Shown here piece by piece: positions 61,180 to 64,000 of a stretch of DNA of 64,000 nucleotides. The first letter of the stretch is position 1. Every line of letters begins with the position of its first letter. The notes beneath the pieces were generated by a model. It saw nothing but the letters and a program-made list of their open reading frames with translations, was not told the origin of the DNA and did no database searches. A program made the position numbers and the translations under genes. Location of the stretch: assembly GCF_012844235.1 (NCBI RefSeq), contig NZ_JABAGR010000001.1, forward strand, positions 1 through 64,000, written 5' to 3'. This DNA is from Parafannyhessea umbonata. Its GTDB lineage: Bacteria > Actinomycetota > Coriobacteriia > Coriobacteriales > Atopobiaceae.

Positions 61180-61739
61180 TGGACATGAGGATCCTCAAGT
61201 GCACGCTCAACGGCAGGCCCGTGCAGGTGGGCTACGACCCGCGCGAGTCTCTGTTGGACACGCTGCGCGACCGCCTGCACATGACGAGCGTGAAGCGCGG
61301 CTGCGAGGTGGGCGAGTGCGGCGCGTGCACCGTGCTGATAGACGGCGTGGCCACGGACACCTGCCTGTACCTGACGGACTGGGCGCAGGGCAAGGACATC
61401 GTGACCGTGGAGGGGCTGCAGGCGCCGGACGGCACGCTGAACCCCGTGCAGCAGGCGTTCGTGGACGAGTTCGCCGTGCAGTGCGGGTTCTGCATCCCCG
61501 GCATCATCATGAGCGCGATGGAGATGGTGAACTCCGGCAGGACGTACACGCGGGAAGAGATCCGCAAGAACCTTTCCGGCTACCTGTGCCGCTGCACCGG
61601 CTACATGAACGTGATCAACGGCGTCGAGAAGGCCGTGGACATCGTGAACGGCCACGTGGGCGCAGGTGAGCAGGACGCCTCTGACGTGGACTGGTCGCAG
61701 CGCGTGAAGGATGGGCTGGAGGCAGACTGCGCTCGGTAG
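61179..61739 (+). CDS. xdhC: Xanthine dehydrogenase-family [2Fe-2S] subunit (XdhC-like)
   Basis: A 186-residue protein with plant-type [2Fe-2S] motif CEVGECGACTVLIDGVATDTC and a second cluster in QCGFCIPG ... YLCRCTGY. It links the molybdenum and FAD subunits. The start ATG 61179 overlaps the xdhB stop. The C-terminal tail of ~25 polar residues exceeds the common length of ~160. It ends the operon, convergent with the LysR gene. Confidence 0.92.
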   Translation: MDMRILKCTLNGRPVQVGYDPRESLLDTLRDRLHMTSVKRGCEVGECGACTVLIDGVATDTCLYLTDWAQGKDIVTVEGLQAPDGTLNPVQQAFVDEFAVQCGFCIPGIIMSAMEMVNSGRTYTREEIRKNLSGYLCRCTGYMNVINGVEKAVDIVNGHVGAGEQDASDVDWSQRVKDGLEADCAR

Positions 61740-61834
61740 GCGCGACGCGCCGCGCCTTGGCGGCGGGCCATGGCGCCGGGGCGAGAAGGACGGGCCAGGG
61801 CGGTCGGTGCGCATTCGCGCCGGCCGCCCGCTCG

Positions 61835-62689
61835 CTACAGCGCCTCCAGAAACGCGCGAGCCGCCGCGCTTAGGTCGGAAGTACGGCGGTGCACCAGGTA
61901 CATGCTGCGCCACGCGGGCGTCTTAAGGTGGCGCACGTCCAGGCGGCCCTCGCATCCCTCGAGGGCGAGGCTCGGCAGCAGCGATATCCCCAGCCCCGCC
62001 TCCACCATGGCCAGGATCGCCGTCGTGTTCGAGGTGACGCAGCGCACGTTGGAGTGGCGAAGCTCGCGCTGCAAGAGAGGGGCCGTCTCCGTGTCCGCCA
62101 CGAACATCTCGTCCAGCAGGGACTCCACGGGTATGACGCCCTGTTGCGCAAAGTGCCCCCGCGGCGCCACGATCACCAGCTCGTCGCGCTCGAACGGGGT
62201 GCACTCGAGGCCCTCCGCCCGCATGGGGTGGGGAACGAACGCAACGTCCACCCCGTCCTTCTCCATGAGGCTCTGCGCCTCGCCGTACGTGCTCTCGATG
62301 ATGTTGACCTGGACGCCGGGGTGGCTGCGCACGAACGCGCCCAGGGGGCCCGCCAACCGCAGCGCGACGATGCTCGACGGGGCGGCGATGGCGACGGTGC
62401 CGGAGTCCAGTCCGCGCAGAGACTCCACGTGGCGGTGCAGCTCGTCGTAGCTGCGGCACAGCCGGTCCGCGTCTTCCAGCACGGCCTGGCCGTCGCTCGT
62501 GAGCGCCAGCGCGGTGCCGCGGCGGTGGAACAGCCTCAGCTGCCAGTCCGCCTCGAGGCTCGCGACCATGCGGCTCACGGTGGACTGCGTGCAACCCAGC
62601 TCCTCGGCGGCGCGCGTGAAGCTGCCAAGGCGGGCGCTCGTCACGAACGCCCGGAACTTGCGGATGTTTGCCTCCACGCCTGCCCCCAA
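61835..62689 (-). CDS. LysR-family transcriptional regulator
   Basis: A 284-residue LTTR: N-terminal winged helix (IRKFRAFVTSARLGSFTRAA then EELGCTQSTVSRMVASLEAD) and a LysR substrate-binding domain. The frame opens with TTG 62689; GTG 62677 (VEANIRKF) is an equally good start. LTTRs usually sense a pathway metabolite. It is convergent with xdhABC and its 5' end faces the amidohydrolase gene end, so its target is not obvious from position. Confidence 0.9.
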   Translation of the reverse strand: MGAGVEANIRKFRAFVTSARLGSFTRAAEELGCTQSTVSRMVASLEADWQLRLFHRRGTALALTSDGQAVLEDADRLCRSYDELHRHVESLRGLDSGTVAIAAPSSIVALRLAGPLGAFVRSHPGVQVNIIESTYGEAQSLMEKDGVDVAFVPHPMRAEGLECTPFERDELVIVAPRGHFAQQGVIPVESLLDEMFVADTETAPLLQRELRHSNVRCVTSNTTAILAMVEAGLGISLLPSLALEGCEGRLDVRHLKTPAWRSMYLVHRRTSDLSAAARAFLEAL

Positions 62690-62896
62690 TCCCGCGCTCG
62701 CAACGCGCGACCGCGCCCTCTTCCCAAAGCCGGCCGCGCCGCGGCCTGCGCGCCGCGCGACGCCTGACCGATTCTAGGTTTTATGTCCACCTCGCCATGG
62801 GGCAATTAGGCCAGCGGCGCATCGGGCCCGCCCGGGCGAGAAGGGCGCGGGCACAGGGGCGGGCGCGGGCACAGGGTCGGGCGCGGCACAAAAGGC

Positions 62897-62928
62897 GGGA
62901 GCCGGCCGCAACTGCGAGGCCGGCTCCC
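62897..62928 (-). terminator. Terminator of the amidohydrolase gene
   Basis: A perfect 10-bp stem (62897-62906 with 62919-62928) and a 12-nt loop. On the minus strand it is followed within 4 nt by TTTT. It lies about 70 nt past the amidohydrolase stop. Confidence 0.75.
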
Positions 62929-62996
62929 GAAGGCGTTGCCTTGTTGTGCGCGGGGGTCGCGGGCGATGGTGGCCGCGGCCCCTTGCGCGGGTGCGC

Positions 62997-64000
62997 CTAC
63001 AGGGCGCCCTTGATCATCTGGTCGCCCTCCTTCATGATGACCTCCATCTTGTCGGGCGTGAGGTCGCGGATGTTGGCCAGCGGGTCGCCGTTAACAACCA
63101 GCAGGTCTGCGTACTTGCCCTTCTCGAGGGAGCCAAACTCGTCCTCGTGGTGGACCATCTTGGCGCCGTTAAGCGTCGCGGCCACGATCGCGTCCATCGC
63201 GGGGATGTCGCAGTGCTCGACCCACGCGTACACCTCGTCCAGCGTGGTGTAGCCGTACGGCGTGGAGAAGCTGAAGGAGTCCGAGCCCACGGTGAGCGTG
63301 ACGCCGAGCTTGTACGCGCGGTTGAGGTTGGCGTACGAGCGCGCGATGCCCTTCTCGGCGTTGTCCTTGCCGGGCCACTTGTCGAGCTCCGGCGTCCACT
63401 CGGGGGGATACGTCGCGTACCAGCTGGGCAGGAAGCCGACGGTTGGCGTGAAGAACGTGCCCTTCTCGGCCATGAGGTCCATGGTCTTGTCGTCCAGCTC
63501 GAAGCCGTGGATCAGCTGCTCGCAGCCAAAGCGCACCGAGTCGTACGCGCCCGAGATGGAGTTGTAGGAGTGCGACCACACGGGGATGCCCACCATCGCG
63601 CACTCGTCGCAGACGGCCTTGATCTCCTCGGTGCTCATGAGCTGGGCGCGGCCGGAGTCCCAGCGCCAGATGCCGCCGCCGGTCACCCAGATCTTGATGG
63701 CGTCCGGGTTCTCGCGCAGGCGCATGCGGATGGCGTGGCGGAGCTCCCACGGGCCGTCCACCTGGTCGCCCCAGGGGTGGCCGTTCTTGGACATCTCGAA
63801 CGGCAGCTTGTGGCAGTCGCCGTGGCCGGCGGTGCGGCAGAAGCCCAGGCCGGTCGCGAAGATGCGCGGCCCCTTCATGACGCCCATGTTCACCAGGTCG
63901 CGGATGGCGATGCCGTTGCGGCCGATCTCGCACACGGTGGTGAGGCCGTGGGTCACGGCGTCGTACGCCTGCTTCACGGCGCAGGCCTGCTTCTGGGCGA
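62997..64000 (-). CDS. Amidohydrolase (imidazolonepropionase/prolidase-like), 5' end outside the window
   Basis: The frame enters from the right edge and gives 334 residues. It belongs to the amidohydrolase superfamily subgroup with WVTGGGIWRWDSGRAQLMST, the metal His in PVWSHSYNS and LIHGFELDD, and the Asp in LTVGSDSFS. It ends in the typical GKYADLLVVNGDPLANIRDL. The N-terminal HxH lies outside. The family hydrolyses cyclic or linear amides; next to a purine locus a ureide or heterocycle substrate is possible, but this is not shown by the sequence. Confidence 0.85.
   Translation of the reverse strand, partial: AQKQACAVKQAYDAVTHGLTTVCEIGRNGIAIRDLVNMGVMKGPRIFATGLGFCRTAGHGDCHKLPFEMSKNGHPWGDQVDGPWELRHAIRMRLRENPDAIKIWVTGGGIWRWDSGRAQLMSTEEIKAVCDECAMVGIPVWSHSYNSISGAYDSVRFGCEQLIHGFELDDKTMDLMAEKGTFFTPTVGFLPSWYATYPPEWTPELDKWPGKDNAEKGIARSYANLNRAYKLGVTLTVGSDSFSFSTPYGYTTLDEVYAWVEHCDIPAMDAIVAATLNGAKMVHHEDEFGSLEKGKYADLLVVNGDPLANIRDLTPDKMEVIMKEGDQMIKGAL

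Overview
The window is high-GC DNA with dense, Shine-Dalgarno-led genes. It looks like an anaerobic, probably host-associated coriobacterium (Actinomycetota, Olsenella/Collinsella-like). That placement is an inference from base composition, the glmU-prs order and the strictly anaerobic enzyme content (NfnAB, a 2-hydroxyacyl-CoA-dehydratase-like reductase, YgfK, molybdenum hydroxylases).

Layout. 0-5.3 kb: type I restriction-modification locus (hsdR-hsdM-hsdS, minus strand) whose single-TRD hsdS meets the 3' end of a second hsdS coming from the other strand. 5.5-6.3 kb: MntA/HepT-like nucleotidyltransferase pair, the HepT-like partner broken by a stop codon. 6.4-12.8 kb: housekeeping genes (nfnAB, pth, a small membrane protein, prs, glmU). 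12.8-14.45 kb: repeat-rich scar with remnants of an arylsulfotransferase, a ThiF/MoeB-like protein and a JAMM (M67) peptidase. 14.4-18.2 kb: cbiK-like chelatase and a cobalamin/iron-type ABC importer. 18.2-21.5 kb: tRNA-Gln, a peptidoglycan-binding protein, a polyprenyl synthase and galE. 21.6-22.2 kb: cluster of palindromic units. 22.3-29.6 kb: KdpD/KdpE-like two-component system, a P2-type cation ATPase and two TrkA/RCK proteins, which look like a cation-homeostasis module. 29.8-39.1 kb: HAD phosphatase, a TrpXYZ-like ABC importer, and a MarR regulator with a heterodimeric ABC exporter, separated by copies of a ~90-nt structured repeat and gene remnants.

39.4-64 kb is the most distinctive part. 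It holds a purine/urate-type catabolic locus: M20 peptidase (YgeY-like), NCS2 xanthine/urate permease, PAS/HTH regulator (YheO-like), SsnA amidohydrolase, YgfK, a polyferredoxin, a fused XdhD-type molybdenum hydroxylase, a double-cubane-type reductase, diaminopropionate ammonia-lyase (YgeX), a split xdhABC-type hydroxylase, a LysR regulator and a second amidohydrolase that runs off the window. Several of its promoters share a CTAAC-N5-GTTAG/GTTTG box, which I propose is the operator of the locus regulator. A small island (repeat block, PF06541 membrane protein, HD hydrolase, TetR) and a toxin-antitoxin pair sit inside the locus. The repeat block at 51.67-52.1 kb is a nearly identical inverted copy of the one at 13.3-13.73 kb, so the two bracket a 38-kb segment.
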